From Frigidibacter sp. SD6-1 (GTDB lineage: Bacteria; Pseudomonadota; Alphaproteobacteria; Rhodobacterales; Rhodobacteraceae), in NCBI RefSeq assembly GCF_030143255.1, contig NZ_JARJNR010000002.1:62001-126000 (forward strand): a stretch of DNA of 64,000 nt, given 5' to 3'. The notes under the pieces were generated by a model. The model was not told where the DNA came from and ran no database searches. It was given only the letters and a program-made list of their open reading frames with translations. Position 1 is the first letter of the stretch, and each line of letters starts with the position of its first letter. Positions 51,854-61,077 of the stretch are shown here, piece after piece. A program made the translations under genes and the position numbers.

Positions 51854-52675
51854 CTACCAGCCCGCCGCTTTCCTGAGCATGTTGAGCGCAACGATCGCCA
51901 GGAAAATCGCGAAGACCCGCTTCAGCGGCGCGGGATCCATCGCATGGGCGAGCTTCACCCCCCAGGGCGTGGTGATCAGCGTCATGGCGATGATCACCGC
52001 GAAGGCCGGAAGGTTGACCGCCCCTACCGTATAGGGTGGCGCGCCTTCGACCGATTGCATCAGGAACCCGGCGACCGAGGGCACGGCGATCACCACGCCA
52101 AAGCCCGCCGCCGTCGCCACCGCCCGATGGATCGGCACGGCATATAGGCTCATGAGCGGCACGCCGAACGACCCGCCGCCGATGCCCATCAGCACCGACA
52201 GGAACCCGACCAGAGGCGACAGCGCCGCCCGCACCGCCCCGACGGGCATCGAAGGCCCGATCCGCCAGTGGCTGCGACCGAGACCGAGGTAGAAGGCGAC
52301 CACCAGCGCGAGAGTGCCGAAGATCGCCTGCAGGGCGGGCGTGCGCAGTTGCGCGACCGCGAGCACCCCGAAGACCGCGCCCACCGCGATCCCCGGCGCC
52401 CAGCCCCTGAGGATCGCCCAGTCGACGGCACCCTTGCGATTATGGGCCAAGACCGACCGTGTCGAGGTCACGATGATCGTGGCAAGCGAGGTGGCGAGAC
52501 AGACCTGCATAAGGTCCGGCCCGCCATAGCCGAGGGCAGAGAAAGCATAGAAGAAGGCGGGCACCAGGATGATGCCGCCACCCACGCCCAGAAGGCCGGC
52601 GATCACCCCGGCGAAGGCGCCGATCGCCGCCAGAAGGACAAGCATCGGCACCAGCTGTTCGGCATGCGGCATCAT
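51854..52675 (-). CDS. TSUP/TauE-family membrane transporter
   Basis: This 273-residue protein has eight to nine membrane segments and the TSUP repeats GVIAGLLGVGGGIILVPAF and GFLSVLMGIGGGSFGVPLM. The family exports or imports sulfonates, sulfite and other organosulfur anions. The start at 52675 follows GAGGGAGAAG. It is unclear which sulfur compound is moved. It is on the same strand as dusA but 64 bases away. Confidence 0.93.
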   Translation of the reverse strand: MMPHAEQLVPMLVLLAAIGAFAGVIAGLLGVGGGIILVPAFFYAFSALGYGGPDLMQVCLATSLATIIVTSTRSVLAHNRKGAVDWAILRGWAPGIAVGAVFGVLAVAQLRTPALQAIFGTLALVVAFYLGLGRSHWRIGPSMPVGAVRAALSPLVGFLSVLMGIGGGSFGVPLMSLYAVPIHRAVATAAGFGVVIAVPSVAGFLMQSVEGAPPYTVGAVNLPAFAVIIAMTLITTPWGVKLAHAMDPAPLKRVFAIFLAIVALNMLRKAAGW

Positions 52676-52739
52676 CTTCTCCCTCTCGCGCCCGGACGTG
52701 ATAGCCGCCCCGGGGCGGCTTGGCCAGCGGCCAGAGGGG

Positions 52740-53732
52740 TCAGGCGGGTTCGGACAGGCTCGCAAGTGCCGCGTCGATCACCTCAAGCCCCGCACCGGGC
52801 AGGTTCGCCCGTTCCGACAGCATCCGCCGCCAGCCGCGCGCGCCGGGCTGGCCATGGAAGAGGCCCAGCATGTGGCGGGTGATCTGGTGAAGTCGCCCGC
52901 CCCTGGCCAGATGCGCGGCGATATAGGGGCGCATCCGGTCCACGACCTCCAGCCGGTCGGGCCCGGGGCCCGCGCCGAAGATCACCTCGTCCGCGCGTCC
53001 CAGCAGATCGAATGGTGTGTGATAGGCCGCCCGCCCGATCATTGCGCCATCAAGGCCCTGATCGAGAAACTGCTTGGCCTGCGCCAAACTCGCGATGCCG
53101 CCATTGACCGAGATATGAAGCTGCGGACAGGCCCGCTTCATCGCCAGCACGAGCGGATAGTCGAGCGGCGGCACTTCGCGGTTCTCCTTGGGGCTCAGCC
53201 CCTGCAGCCAGGCCTTGCGGGCATGGATGGCGAAGCGGGTGACGCCCGCCGCGGCGACCGTCTCGATGAAGGCGGGCAGCACCTCTTCGGGCACCTGATC
53301 GTCCACGCCGATCCGGCATTTCACCGTCACCTCGACCGGGCTCGCGGCGATCATCGCCGCGACGCAGTCGGCCACCAGCGCCGGGCGCTCCATCAAGACC
53401 GCGCCGAAACAGCCCGACTGCACCCGGTCCGACGGGCAACCGACGTTGAGGTTGATCTCGTCATAGCCGTATCCCGCCGCGATGCGGGTGGCCTCGGCCA
53501 GTTCCGCCGGGTCCGAGCCGCCCAGTTGCAGGGCCACCGGATGCTCCGCCGCGTCGAAACCCAGAAGCCGGTCGCGTGGCCCGTGGATGACGGCGGGCGC
53601 CGTCACCATCTCGGTATAGAGAAGCGCATGGTGCGATATCTGCCGGTGCAGAAACCGGCAGTGACGGTCGGTCCAGTCCATCATCGGCGCGACGGAAAAT
53701 GGCGCGGCCCCTCTGGCGGCACTCGCTTGCAT
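52740..53732 (-). CDS. dusA: tRNA-dihydrouridine synthase DusA
   Basis: This 330-residue flavin enzyme has the DusA N-terminus FSVAPMMDWTDRHCRFLHRQ, the catalytic Cys in NVGCPSDRVQSGCFGA, RIGVDD, and the C-terminal GRAAYHTPFDLLG. It reduces uridines 20/20a of tRNA. The start at 53732 is chosen because AAGGAG lies eight bases upstream; the earlier GTG at 53759 lacks a site. Confidence 0.95.
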   Translation of the reverse strand: MQASAARGAAPFSVAPMMDWTDRHCRFLHRQISHHALLYTEMVTAPAVIHGPRDRLLGFDAAEHPVALQLGGSDPAELAEATRIAAGYGYDEINLNVGCPSDRVQSGCFGAVLMERPALVADCVAAMIAASPVEVTVKCRIGVDDQVPEEVLPAFIETVAAAGVTRFAIHARKAWLQGLSPKENREVPPLDYPLVLAMKRACPQLHISVNGGIASLAQAKQFLDQGLDGAMIGRAAYHTPFDLLGRADEVIFGAGPGPDRLEVVDRMRPYIAAHLARGGRLHQITRHMLGLFHGQPGARGWRRMLSERANLPGAGLEVIDAALASLSEPA

Positions 53733-53821
53733 CGGGCGGTCTCCTTGGGTCGCGCTCACCTTAGCGGACCCGGAGGCCTCTCTTATCCAAGCGATCGCCG
53801 GATTTCCACCCTTCGCGGCTC

Positions 53822-54154
53822 TCAGGCGGCCAGCTCGTCCCAGCAGGCAAGCGCGTGCGCGGCGTACATGACCGCAGGGCCGCCGCCCATCTGGATCGCC
53901 ATGGCAAGGACCGACCCCAGCTCCTCACGCGTGGCCCCGGCCTTCATCAGCGCTTCGACATGGAAGTTGATGCAAGGCTCGCAGCGCTGGCTGACGGCGA
54001 TGCCGAGCGCCACATATTCCTTTTCCTTGACCGAAAGCGGCCCGCCATCCTTGGCCGCTTTCGACAGCGCGCCGAATTCGGCCATCGTTTCGGGAATGAG
54101 CTTGTTCAGCCCGCGCAACTCGCCCCGCATCTCGGTGATCTTCGCCTTGTACAT
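53822..54154 (-). CDS. AhpD-like carboxymuconolactone decarboxylase family protein
   Basis: This 110-residue helical protein has the AhpD motif in AVSQRCEPCINFHVEALMKAGAT, giving CxxC plus His. The family includes alkyl hydroperoxidase partner AhpD and gamma-carboxymuconolactone decarboxylases; the intact CEPC pair favours a peroxidase-type activity. The start at 54154 gives MYKAKITEMRGEL. The neighbours do not add a strong clue. Confidence 0.9.
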   Translation of the reverse strand: MYKAKITEMRGELRGLNKLIPETMAEFGALSKAAKDGGPLSVKEKEYVALGIAVSQRCEPCINFHVEALMKAGATREELGSVLAMAIQMGGGPAVMYAAHALACWDELAA

Positions 54155-54256
54155 CGCCGGTCCTTCTGCCCTTGTTCCGGACTCATCTGGCCCGGCCCGG
54201 ATGCGCCAGCCTTGACATGGGTCAACACATTCCATTTCCGGAATAAATTCCTGCGC

Positions 54257-55651
54257 TCAGGCAACCCGGATGAAGCCGGCCAGCCCGCTCTTCTGATGTT
54301 CAATCACATGGCAATGAAAGACCCAGTCGCCGGGATTGTCGGCAAGGACGGCGACCTCGGCACTTTCATGGCTGCGCAACAGCACCGTGTCCTGCACCCG
54401 GCCGGTCGGGCGACCCTCCGGCCCCAGAAGATGCATGGCCAGCCCGTGCAGATGGATCGGATGGTCGTTCTGCGTCTCGTTCAGCATCCGAAGGACGTAG
54501 CTACGCCCCCGCGTCAGAGTGGCGAGCGGACGGCCGGGGCGGGCGGGATCGGGCGGCGCGTCGCCCGCATAGGGGACGCGGTTGATCGACCAGAACCGGT
54601 AGGGCACGTCGCCGCAGAAGCCGCCGGTGTCAGGCGCCGTGCCGTCAGGCGACCAGCCGAAGGTGAAATCCAGCCGCTCTGCCCGCGCCAGATCGGGCAG
54701 CGGCGTCGGATTGGGCGGCAGCGGCGCAAGACCATCGAGGCTGCGGCCAAGCGGGGCGCCCGTCGCGCGGACCGTCGCAAGGACCTCTGATTTGCCGCTT
54801 GTTCGGGCGAAGCTCAGCGCCACCTCCTGCCCCTCTGCCGGCATCAGAAGCGCAAGATCGGCGCGCTGACCGGGCGCGAGGACCAGCGGAACGGGCAGCA
54901 CTTCGGGGGCGGGCAGCGGCTGGCCGTCGAGCGCGATCAGCGCTGCCTCCGCGCCCGCAAGAGAAAGCTCGTAGACCCGCGTCACATCGGTGACGGCGAG
55001 GCGCAGCCGCACGAGACCTCCGGCAGGGGCGGCCAGCACGGGGGCGACCCGCCAGTTCACCGTGCTGACCGTGCCGAGCGTGCCGCCGCGCGCCATGTTG
55101 CGGGGCTTGTAAAGCTCGATGAACTGCCCATCGCCCCCAAGGCGGAAATCGCGGATCTGCAAGGCAAGATCAGCGTCGAATGCCTGTGGTTCCGCCTCCT
55201 CGACCACGATCAGCCCGGCCAGACCGCGCGCGATCTGTTCAAGCGTGTTGCAATGGGGATGATACCAGTATGTGCCAGCGTCGGGCGGGGTGAAGCGGTA
55301 GCGGTAGGTCTCCCCCGCCCCGATCGGCATCTGGGTCAGCCAGGGCACGCCATCCTGATCGACCGGCAGGCGCATCCCGTGCCAATGGACGGTGGTGATC
55401 TCCTCCAGCCGGTTCTCGACGAGAATTTCGGCGGGCACACCCTGCCTCAGGCGGATCACCGGCGGCGGCCCCTCAGGCGTGAAACCCATCATGCCTTCGG
55501 TCATCCCGCGCCCGGTCAGATCGAAGCGCACCGGGCCGGGCGTCAGAAAAATTGGCCCTGCCGCCCCGCCGCCGACCGCCCGCATAGCCGTAGCCATGGC
55601 GCCCGCGGCCATCGCTGTGCCCAGAAGGCGGCGGCGGTTCATCATCGGCAT
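54257..55651 (-). CDS. Multicopper oxidase with leucine at the axial T1 position
   Basis: This 464-residue secreted oxidase begins MPMMNRRRLLGTAMAAGAMA, a twin-arginine signal. All copper motifs are present: HWHG near residue 90, YHPHC near residue 131, HPIHLHG near residue 410 and HCHVIEHQKSGL at the end. The residue ten after the T1 Cys is Leu rather than Met, which predicts a raised T1 redox potential as in plant/fungal laccases. It could oxidise Cu(I), phenols or metal ions. No copper-resistance genes are adjacent. Confidence 0.92.
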   Translation of the reverse strand: MPMMNRRRLLGTAMAAGAMATAMRAVGGGAAGPIFLTPGPVRFDLTGRGMTEGMMGFTPEGPPPVIRLRQGVPAEILVENRLEEITTVHWHGMRLPVDQDGVPWLTQMPIGAGETYRYRFTPPDAGTYWYHPHCNTLEQIARGLAGLIVVEEAEPQAFDADLALQIRDFRLGGDGQFIELYKPRNMARGGTLGTVSTVNWRVAPVLAAPAGGLVRLRLAVTDVTRVYELSLAGAEAALIALDGQPLPAPEVLPVPLVLAPGQRADLALLMPAEGQEVALSFARTSGKSEVLATVRATGAPLGRSLDGLAPLPPNPTPLPDLARAERLDFTFGWSPDGTAPDTGGFCGDVPYRFWSINRVPYAGDAPPDPARPGRPLATLTRGRSYVLRMLNETQNDHPIHLHGLAMHLLGPEGRPTGRVQDTVLLRSHESAEVAVLADNPGDWVFHCHVIEHQKSGLAGFIRVA

Positions 55652-55781
55652 GGTCGGACCCCGGTTGCAGTTACCCTCGCGGCTGCCGCACCGCGCGGCA
55701 TCCCGCTCGCGGCGTCCGGTGGCTATCGCGACCCTGACACACCCGCCGGCAAGGCGCCAGACCGCGCGACCCTTGGCCGCA

Positions 55782-56558
55782 TCACTGCTGGACGCGCGCG
55801 GCAAGCCACGCCTGCCAGTCCGCCTCGGTCCCGGCAAAGGCATTCAGGTCCACCTCTCCCCGGAAACCCGGGGCAAGGCCGGTGCCGGTATATTGCCAGA
55901 AGCTCCAGTGATGGCCGTCGTAGACATGGCTCGGGTGCCCCGCGACCGAGCGCAGCCAGAATTCATAGCCTTGCAGCCGCCACATCTCGTTCTCTTCCCA
56001 GAAATCGACGGTGGTGTAGATGATCGGCGTCCGGCCGTAATAGGCATGGACGATGGCAAGGAAGGCCGCCGCCTCGGCCCGCACGGCTTCGGCATCCGGG
56101 CGCTGCGGGCAGTTGTAGGACCGCGTCCATTCGATATCGAGGACGGGGGGCAGCGTGCCCGCCTCGCGCGGCGCGTGCTGGATGAACCAGGCCGCCTGTT
56201 CGGCGCCGGTCCGGCAGAAATAGTAGAAATGATAGGCGCCGCGCGGGATGCCCGCCTGCGCCGCCCCGTACCAGTGCGCCTGAAACTGCGGATCGGCCAG
56301 GTCACCGCCCTCGGTCGCCTTGATGAAGGCAAAGCGCACGCCCGCCCCTGCCGCGCGGAACCAGTCGACATCGCCCTGATAGCGCGAGACATCGACGCCA
56401 TGCACCTCGTAATGCGCGGGAACAGTGCCGCGCCAGGCCCAGGGCTTGGCATCATCGAACTGCTCGGGGATGCCGTAGGGATGGCGACTGCCGCCACCGC
56501 AGGCCTGAAGCGCCAGCAGCACCGCAAGCCCGAGGATCGTCTTGAAACTGCTCTTCAT
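55782..56558 (-). CDS. Glycoside hydrolase family 25 lysozyme-like lipoprotein
   Basis: This 258-residue lipoprotein has a lipobox LLALQACGG near residue 20. The GH25 core is VHGVDVSRYQGDVDW, FAFIKATEGGDLADPQF, PPVLDIEWTRSYNCP with the catalytic Asp-x-Glu, and WSFWQYTGTG. It cleaves peptidoglycan between MurNAc and GlcNAc. It is an outer-membrane-anchored muramidase acting in the periplasm. The gene is leftward, on the same strand as the multicopper oxidase. Confidence 0.94.
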   Translation of the reverse strand: MKSSFKTILGLAVLLALQACGGGSRHPYGIPEQFDDAKPWAWRGTVPAHYEVHGVDVSRYQGDVDWFRAAGAGVRFAFIKATEGGDLADPQFQAHWYGAAQAGIPRGAYHFYYFCRTGAEQAAWFIQHAPREAGTLPPVLDIEWTRSYNCPQRPDAEAVRAEAAAFLAIVHAYYGRTPIIYTTVDFWEENEMWRLQGYEFWLRSVAGHPSHVYDGHHWSFWQYTGTGLAPGFRGEVDLNAFAGTEADWQAWLAARVQQ

Positions 56559-56602
56559 TTCTGCCTCGTCTGGCCCGGCTCTTTCCGGCCGGGTCCGGTT
56601 GG

Positions 56603-57676
56603 TTACTGAAAGCGCGCGGGCGCGACTGCCGCCACCACTTCGGCGCCGATCAGGGGCGTTCGCCCCGCGACAAGATCGCCCACCAGGCCGCTGACCCCGG
56701 GCGCGCTCTGGAACCCGTAGCCGCCCTGCCCCGCCAGCCAGAAAAATCCGGGGTCGGAGGGCGCAAAGCCGATGACCGGCACCCGGTCGGGCGAAAAGGT
56801 CCTCAGCCCCGCCCAGGAGGCGATGAGCCGGGTGACAGGGTCCGTCACCTTCTCCTCGAACCGCGCCAGCCCTTCGGCAAGCACCATGTCATCGGCCCAG
56901 GCGTCATGAGGATCGGCGGGATGTTCCTCAGCGGGCGAAACGATCAGCGCGCCCGCGTCAGGTTTGCAATACCAGCTTTCGCCCACGCCGAAGACCATCG
57001 GCCAGCGCGACAGATCATGCCCGCCCGGTGCGGGGATCCGCGCCATCGACCGGCGCATCGGCGTGAAGCCCAGCGGCGCGATGCCCGCGAGTTTCGCCAC
57101 CTCGTCCACCCAGGCACCGGCGGCATTCACCAGAACCCGCCCCTCGTGGTCGCCCTGCGCGGTCGTCACGCGCCAACCATCCGGCAGCCGCACGATCGCC
57201 GCTGCGCGGGCCTTGGGCAGAACCTCGGCACCCCGCGCGCGCGCCTCCTTCAGATAGCCCTGAATCAGGAGATCGGTATCGATATCCCAGGCATGGTCCG
57301 CCGCCGCTGCATAGGCCACACTGTCGGGGTTGAGGATCGGGAACCGTTCCCGCGCCTCCTCGATCGTCAGATCGTCGAGATTGAAGCCCTTGCGCTCCTT
57401 CTCGAACGCCGCGCGCTCATGGGCGCCCGCCAGCACCATCATGCCGCGCGGGCTGAGAATGCCCTCCTTCGCCCGCAGTGCCTCGCCGCTCGCCAGCGAC
57501 AGGGCAACGATCGGCGGCAGGCCGTAATGCGGCTCGTAAAGCGCCGCCGACCGGCCCGAGGCATGATGGGCAAGTGCCCCCTCCGCCTCAAGAACCGTTA
57601 CCGTTCCAAGCTTTGACAGTTCCGCCGCCGCCGAGATACCCGCGATGCCGCCGCCGATGATGATGAAGTCACGCAT
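56603..57676 (-). CDS. FAD-dependent amino-acid/glycine oxidase-like oxidoreductase
   Basis: This 357-residue DAO-family enzyme begins MRDFIIIGGGIAGISAAAELSKLG, the FAD-binding motif, followed by SGRSAALYEPHYGLPPI and the C-terminal GQGGYGFQSAPGVSGLVGDLVAG. It resembles D-amino-acid, glycine or sarcosine-type oxidases and dehydrogenases, as often found near Rhodobacteraceae amino-acid genes. The sarcosine oxidase operon lies 7 kb away, so a related N-methyl substrate is possible. The start at 57676 is the expected N-terminus. The substrate is not known. Confidence 0.9.
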   Translation of the reverse strand: MRDFIIIGGGIAGISAAAELSKLGTVTVLEAEGALAHHASGRSAALYEPHYGLPPIVALSLASGEALRAKEGILSPRGMMVLAGAHERAAFEKERKGFNLDDLTIEEARERFPILNPDSVAYAAAADHAWDIDTDLLIQGYLKEARARGAEVLPKARAAAIVRLPDGWRVTTAQGDHEGRVLVNAAGAWVDEVAKLAGIAPLGFTPMRRSMARIPAPGGHDLSRWPMVFGVGESWYCKPDAGALIVSPAEEHPADPHDAWADDMVLAEGLARFEEKVTDPVTRLIASWAGLRTFSPDRVPVIGFAPSDPGFFWLAGQGGYGFQSAPGVSGLVGDLVAGRTPLIGAEVVAAVAPARFQ

Positions 57677-58135
57677 GGCGCGGAAACTGCCATGCGCCCC
57701 GGCGATTTGGAAGGGAAAATGCGAAGGGGGAGCGCCCCCCGGCACTCCCCCCCGATCGCCAGAAAACCCGCCGGATTGGTGACGATCTAACCGAGTTTGT
57801 CGCGGGTTTTCCGGTACGGACGCGCCTGGCCATCCGGTGGCGCAGCCCCCTGCCACCACCCGATAAGCGCAGAAACGCGAACAGTCCGCATCCGTTTGTC
57901 AGCCCCCTAACGGACCCGCCCGCACGGCCACTTACCGCACGAAGCAGGCCCACTCGTCAAACATGACACATTTTCGCCGTAATTGCGGGGCCAAACCGCC
58001 CGTGCGCCACATTTCTGCCATAAATTAGCCGAGGGGACGGCGCTGTGAAGCGGCGGCCGACGTTTCCGCACGGCTGACCGACCAATGGCGCTCCAAGGGC
58101 GTATCTGAAGCGATATGGGAAACGATGACTGCCTG
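57677..58135. other. 459-base intergenic region with a strong dyad
   Basis: No convincing gene was found here. It holds several C-rich runs, the 10-base inverted repeat GAAAACCCGC (57762-57771) / GCGGGTTTTC (57802-57811), and an AT-richer stretch at 57957-58027 that could be a promoter region for something leftward. The region separates the FAD oxidoreductase start from the M3 peptidase end. A short overlapping open frame on the minus strand (57907-58323) is a shadow of the peptidase. Confidence 0.6.
57762..57811. terminator. Inverted repeat with T-run, possible bidirectional terminator or small RNA end
   Basis: The stems GAAAACCCGC and GCGGGTTTTC pair perfectly around a 30-base loop that itself contains CGG-A-TT / AACCG pairing. 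Rightward the stem is followed by TTTTCC, and leftward likewise by TTTTC, so it can terminate in both directions. Confidence 0.5.
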
Positions 58136-60160
58136 TCAGGCGACCAGAAGGCCCCGCCCGCGCAACAAGGGCTCCACCCCCGGCATGCGCCCGCGAAACG
58201 CCCGATAGAGCGCGACAGGGTCCTGCGACCCTCCGGCAGACAAGACGAAACGCTGCAACCGCGCCGCCGTATCCGGATCGAACGCATCGCCCGTCTCGCG
58301 GAAGGCGTCGAACGCGTCGGCATCCATCACTTCCGACCACATGTAGCTGTAATAGCCCGCCGAATAGCCGTCGCCGGAAAAGACATGGGCGAAATGCGGC
58401 GTCGCATGGCGCATGCGGATCGCGTGCGGCATGCCGAGCGCCCCCAGAACCTCCGCCTGCCGGGCGATCGGATCGGCGGGCGCGGCGCCCTCGTGAAAGG
58501 CCAGATCGACCAGCGCCGAGGCGATATACTCGACCGTCGCAAAACCCTGGTCATAGGTCTGCGCCGCCATCAGCCGGTCGATGAGCGCCTTCGGTATCGC
58601 AGCACCCGTCACAGCATGGCGGGCATGGGCTTCCAGCACCTCGGGCACCTCCAGCCAGTGTTCGTAAAGCTGGCTCGGCAGTTCGACGAAATCGCGCGCG
58701 ACCGAGGTGCCCGCAACCGTCGGATAGGTCACGTCGCTCAGCATCCCGTGAAGCGCATGGCCGAACTCGTGAAACAGCGTCCGCGCATCGTCATAGGACA
58801 GAAGTGCCGCCTCCCCCGCCGCCGGTTTGGCGAAATTGCATACATTGACAATGATCGGCCGGACCGCGCCGCCCAGCTTCTTCTGCCCGCGGAAATCCGA
58901 CATCCAGGCGCCCGACCGTTTCGAGGCGCGGGCGAAATAATCGCCGATGAAGACCGCCACATGTTCGCCCCCGCGCGTCACCTCCCAGGCGCGGGCGTCA
59001 GGATGATAGAGCGGCAGATCGAGCGGCCGGAAATCGAGCCCGAAAAGCCGCCGCGCGCAGTCGAATGCCGCCCCGATCATCGCTTCCAGCCCGAGGTAGG
59101 GTTTCAGTTCCGCCTCGTCGAGATCGTACTCGGCCTTGCGCCGCTTCTCGGAATAATAGCGCCAGTCCCAGGGCTGCAAGGGCCCGTTGATCCCGTCGGC
59201 CTGCATCATCGCGGTCAACACCGCCGCGTCGGCCTCGGCCTTCGCCTTCGCCGGTGCCCAGACCCGCATCAGAAGATCGCGCACCGCGTCGGGCTTGCCC
59301 GCCATCTCGGGCTCCAGCTTGTATTCGGCGAAACTCGCATATCCCAAGAGCCGCGCGCGTTCCTCGCGCAGCGCCAGGATTTCCGCCGCCACCGCGCGAT
59401 TGTCGCTCTCGCCGCCGTTTTCGCCGCGCGCCACCCAGGCGCGGTAAGCGGTCTCGCGCAGGTCGCGCCGGGGCGAGAATTGCAGGAAGGGCGCGATCAG
59501 CGAGCGGGAAAGCGTCAAGAGATGCCCCGCCCGCCCCCGCTCTTCCGCCGCCGCCTTCGCCGAGGCCACGACAAAATCCGGCAGGCCCGCCAGATCGCCA
59601 GGCTGCAGCTCCATCGTCCAGTCGCGCTCGTCCGCCAGCACATTCTGGCTGAACCGGGTCGACAGGACCGACAGCCGCTCCATCACCTCGGCCATCCGCT
59701 TGCGGTCCGCGCCCTCAAGCGCCGCGCCTGCTCTCCGGAACCGCCGGTGATAGAGCGTCAGGACCCGCATCTGCTCGGGCGATAGCCCCAGCGCCTCGCG
59801 CGCCTCCCAGAGCGTGGAGATCCGCGACCAGAGCCGCTCGTTCATCGTCACTTCGGTCGAATAGGCCGCAAGCGTCGGCGCAAGCGCCCGCTCCAGGTCC
59901 TGCCGGGCCGGGTTGGTATCGGCGCCCGCGAGGTTCCAGAAGACGCCCCCCACCTGTTCCAGGAGCCCCTCGGACAGTTCCAGGGCCTCGATCACATTGG
60001 CGAAGGAGGGTTCTGCCGGATCGGCGGCAATCTCCGCCACCCGCGCCCGCGCCGCCGCCAGCGCCGCCTCGAAGGCGGGCGCGAAATGCCCGTCCTCGAT
60101 CGCCTCGAAAGGCGCGATACCGAACGGGCCCTCGAACGCCGTCACCAAAGGATTGTCCAT
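58136..60160 (-). CDS. M3-family oligopeptidase (Dcp/PrlC-like)
   Basis: This 674-residue zinc metallopeptidase has the M3 motif HEFGHALHGMLSD near residue 463 with the third ligand region FVELPSQLYEHWLEVP. C-terminal features are FSGDGYSAGYYSYMWSEVMDADAF and GSQDPVALYRAFRGR. It degrades short peptides, probably in the cytoplasm because no signal is seen. The start at 60160 (MDNPLVTAFEGPFG) is preferred; ATGs at 60181 and 60187 would add about nine residues and overlap the repeat upstream. Confidence 0.95.
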   Translation of the reverse strand: MDNPLVTAFEGPFGIAPFEAIEDGHFAPAFEAALAAARARVAEIAADPAEPSFANVIEALELSEGLLEQVGGVFWNLAGADTNPARQDLERALAPTLAAYSTEVTMNERLWSRISTLWEAREALGLSPEQMRVLTLYHRRFRRAGAALEGADRKRMAEVMERLSVLSTRFSQNVLADERDWTMELQPGDLAGLPDFVVASAKAAAEERGRAGHLLTLSRSLIAPFLQFSPRRDLRETAYRAWVARGENGGESDNRAVAAEILALREERARLLGYASFAEYKLEPEMAGKPDAVRDLLMRVWAPAKAKAEADAAVLTAMMQADGINGPLQPWDWRYYSEKRRKAEYDLDEAELKPYLGLEAMIGAAFDCARRLFGLDFRPLDLPLYHPDARAWEVTRGGEHVAVFIGDYFARASKRSGAWMSDFRGQKKLGGAVRPIIVNVCNFAKPAAGEAALLSYDDARTLFHEFGHALHGMLSDVTYPTVAGTSVARDFVELPSQLYEHWLEVPEVLEAHARHAVTGAAIPKALIDRLMAAQTYDQGFATVEYIASALVDLAFHEGAAPADPIARQAEVLGALGMPHAIRMRHATPHFAHVFSGDGYSAGYYSYMWSEVMDADAFDAFRETGDAFDPDTAARLQRFVLSAGGSQDPVALYRAFRGRMPGVEPLLRGRGLLVA

Positions 60161-60182
60161 CACCCGCCCTCGCGCTTGCATC

Positions 60183-60219
60183 TTCATTCTGGTCCTAAAT
60201 ATCCCCGCCGGAGGCTCCC
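60183..60219. repeat. 37-base repeat, copy 1 (upstream of M3 peptidase)
   Basis: This 37-base stretch is identical to 63447-63483. On the coding strand it reads GGGAGCCTCCGGCGGGGATATTT followed by AGGACCAGAATGAA. Both copies sit between two co-oriented genes, with the gene downstream starting at or near ATGAA inside or just after it. CCTC-CGGC-GGGG can form a short stem followed by ATATTT. Confidence 0.85.
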
Positions 60220-60242
60220 GCAACCCCCCGCCGCGCGCCACC

Positions 60243-61040
60243 TCAGGACTTGTCGGCACGAAGCCGCCGCTCGATCCGCCTGAGCACAAGCGAAAGCCCG
60301 ATGGTCATGGTCAGATAGAGAAGCGCCACCACATTATAGGTCTCGAAATAGCGGAAATTGCCCGCCGCCGCGACCTTGCCAAGCTGGGTGATATCGCCGA
60401 CACCGAGGACGGAAACCAGCGAGCTGTCCTTCACCATCGCCACGAAATCATTGCCCAGGGGCGGCAGGATCATCCGGAAGGCCTGAGGGAAGGTCACATG
60501 ACGGAAGCGCTGCCAGCCCGACAGGCCCAAGGCCTTCGCCGCCTCGATCTGGCCCGCGGGCACCGCCTGCAGGCCGGCCCGGAAGACCTCCGCCAGAAAG
60601 GCGGAATAGGCCAGCATCAGGGCGATGGTCGCCCGGGCGATCAGCGGAAAATCCCGCGTCCGCGCCAGCGGCAGGCCCAAAGGATCGGCCAGGGCGTTCC
60701 AGCCCGCCACCAGCGCGGGTGCCAGTACGAAGGCGACATAAAGCAGCAGCACGATCACCGGCACGCCGCGCATCACCTCGATATACAATCGGGCAATCTG
60801 GCGCAGCAGGCGAAAGCGAGACAGTCCCATCACCGCGAGGCCAAGCCCGATCAGGCAGGCCGAGAGATAGGCCACCACCGCGACCGAAATGGTGATCCAG
60901 ATCCCGCGCGTGAGCGTCCTGAGCGCCGCCGCATAGACCTCGCTCGACAGGACCTGATAGAACAGCCAGGCGCCGGTGACCGCGAGGATCACCAGCCACC
61001 AGGGGAAGTCTTCGTCCTGTTTGGGGGAAGGCGCCATCAT
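60243..61040 (-). CDS. Polar amino-acid ABC transporter permease
   Basis: This 265-residue protein has the EAA loop EAAKALGLSGWQRFRHVTFPQAFRMILPPLGN and five to six membrane segments. It belongs to the HisM/GlnP permease family. The partner binding protein is immediately upstream on the same strand. There is no ATPase gene and no second permease next to it, so the transporter must borrow an ATPase encoded elsewhere. Confidence 0.92.
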   Translation of the reverse strand: MMAPSPKQDEDFPWWLVILAVTGAWLFYQVLSSEVYAAALRTLTRGIWITISVAVVAYLSACLIGLGLAVMGLSRFRLLRQIARLYIEVMRGVPVIVLLLYVAFVLAPALVAGWNALADPLGLPLARTRDFPLIARATIALMLAYSAFLAEVFRAGLQAVPAGQIEAAKALGLSGWQRFRHVTFPQAFRMILPPLGNDFVAMVKDSSLVSVLGVGDITQLGKVAAAGNFRYFETYNVVALLYLTMTIGLSLVLRRIERRLRADKS

Positions 61041-61045
61041 AAGAG

Positions 61046-61068
61046 GCCCCGGATCAGGTCCGGGGCCG
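61046..61068. terminator. Nine-base perfect hairpin between binding-protein and permease genes
   Basis: GGCCCCGGA (61046-61054) pairs with TCCGGGGCC (61060-61068) around TCAGG. It lies in the 37-base gap downstream of the binding-protein gene and is a shortened relative of the soxD-soxA palindrome. A partial terminator here would give more binding protein than permease. Confidence 0.6.
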
Positions 61069-61077
61069 GGTCTCAGA

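Noticed and set aside
52569-54215. 548-codon rightward open frame
   Set aside because: It is antisense to the TSUP, dusA and AhpD-like genes and crosses their boundaries.
58115-59785. 556-codon rightward open frame
   Set aside because: It is antisense to the M3 peptidase, which has an intact HEFGH motif and full-length homology pattern.
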